From CAYMSF01 sp964542255 (lineage in GTDB: Bacteria > Verrucomicrobiota > Lentisphaeria > Victivallales > Victivallaceae): 6,069 bases of DNA. Below the pieces are notes generated by a model that saw only the letters and a program-made list of their open reading frames with translations, ran no database searches and was not told the origin of the DNA. The stretch is from the NCBI GenBank assembly GCA_964542255.1, contig CAZITV010000143.1, positions 1 to 6,069 on the forward strand, given 5' to 3'. Below are positions 6,031-6,069 of the stretch, piece after piece (positions within the stretch are counted from its first letter, which is position 1; each line of letters starts with the position of its first letter). The position numbers and the translations under genes were made by a program.

Positions 6031-6069
6031 TCTAAAAGTTAGCAAAGACGAGGGAAATTTTGAGAATTA

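Overview
The window is a chromosome-like stretch from a bacterium, probably diderm. It carries three complete protein-coding genes and nothing that identifies the species. The coding regions have moderate GC and the spacers are visibly AT-rich. The large hybrid kinase has the architecture (multi-span N-terminus, Cache-like sensor, PAS array, HisKA, HATPase, receiver) that I associate with free-living or gut Gram-negative lineages such as Lentisphaerota/PVC or delta-proteobacterial groups. That placement is a guess from style, not a demonstrated affiliation.

Layout. (1) 5-499, minus strand: a 164-residue coiled-coil protein of unknown function, faintly like phage scaffolding proteins, with a good Shine-Dalgarno and a plausible promoter. 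(2) 500-909: an AT-rich gap of about 400 bases. It holds an imperfect palindromic repeat of about 175 bases (651-825), bounded on both sides by the palindrome CTCTAGAG, followed directly by a partial second copy (818-877) that ends close to the next gene. (3) 910-4584, plus strand: a 1224-residue membrane-bound hybrid histidine kinase with eight N-terminal membrane spans, an extracytoplasmic Cache-like domain, a ninth span, three PAS domains, the kinase core and a C-terminal receiver. (4) 4585-4693: a short convergent spacer. A hairpin at 4686-4724 covers the end of the next gene. (5) 4694-5848, minus strand: a 384-residue major facilitator superfamily (MFS) transporter with twelve predicted spans. 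(6) 5849-6069: a promoter region for the transporter. It may also drive a divergent gene on the plus strand whose body lies beyond the window.

How the genes relate. The three genes are not an operon. The coiled-coil gene and the kinase diverge, and the kinase and the transporter converge, so each probably has its own promoter. The kinase has all the residues needed for autophosphorylation and transfer to its own receiver, but no Hpt domain or separate response regulator is encoded here, so its output partner lies elsewhere. No evidence ties the transporter or the coiled-coil protein to the kinase pathway. I saw no CRISPR array, tRNA, rRNA, transposase or recognisable defence system. The least ordinary element is the palindromic repeat upstream of the kinase.
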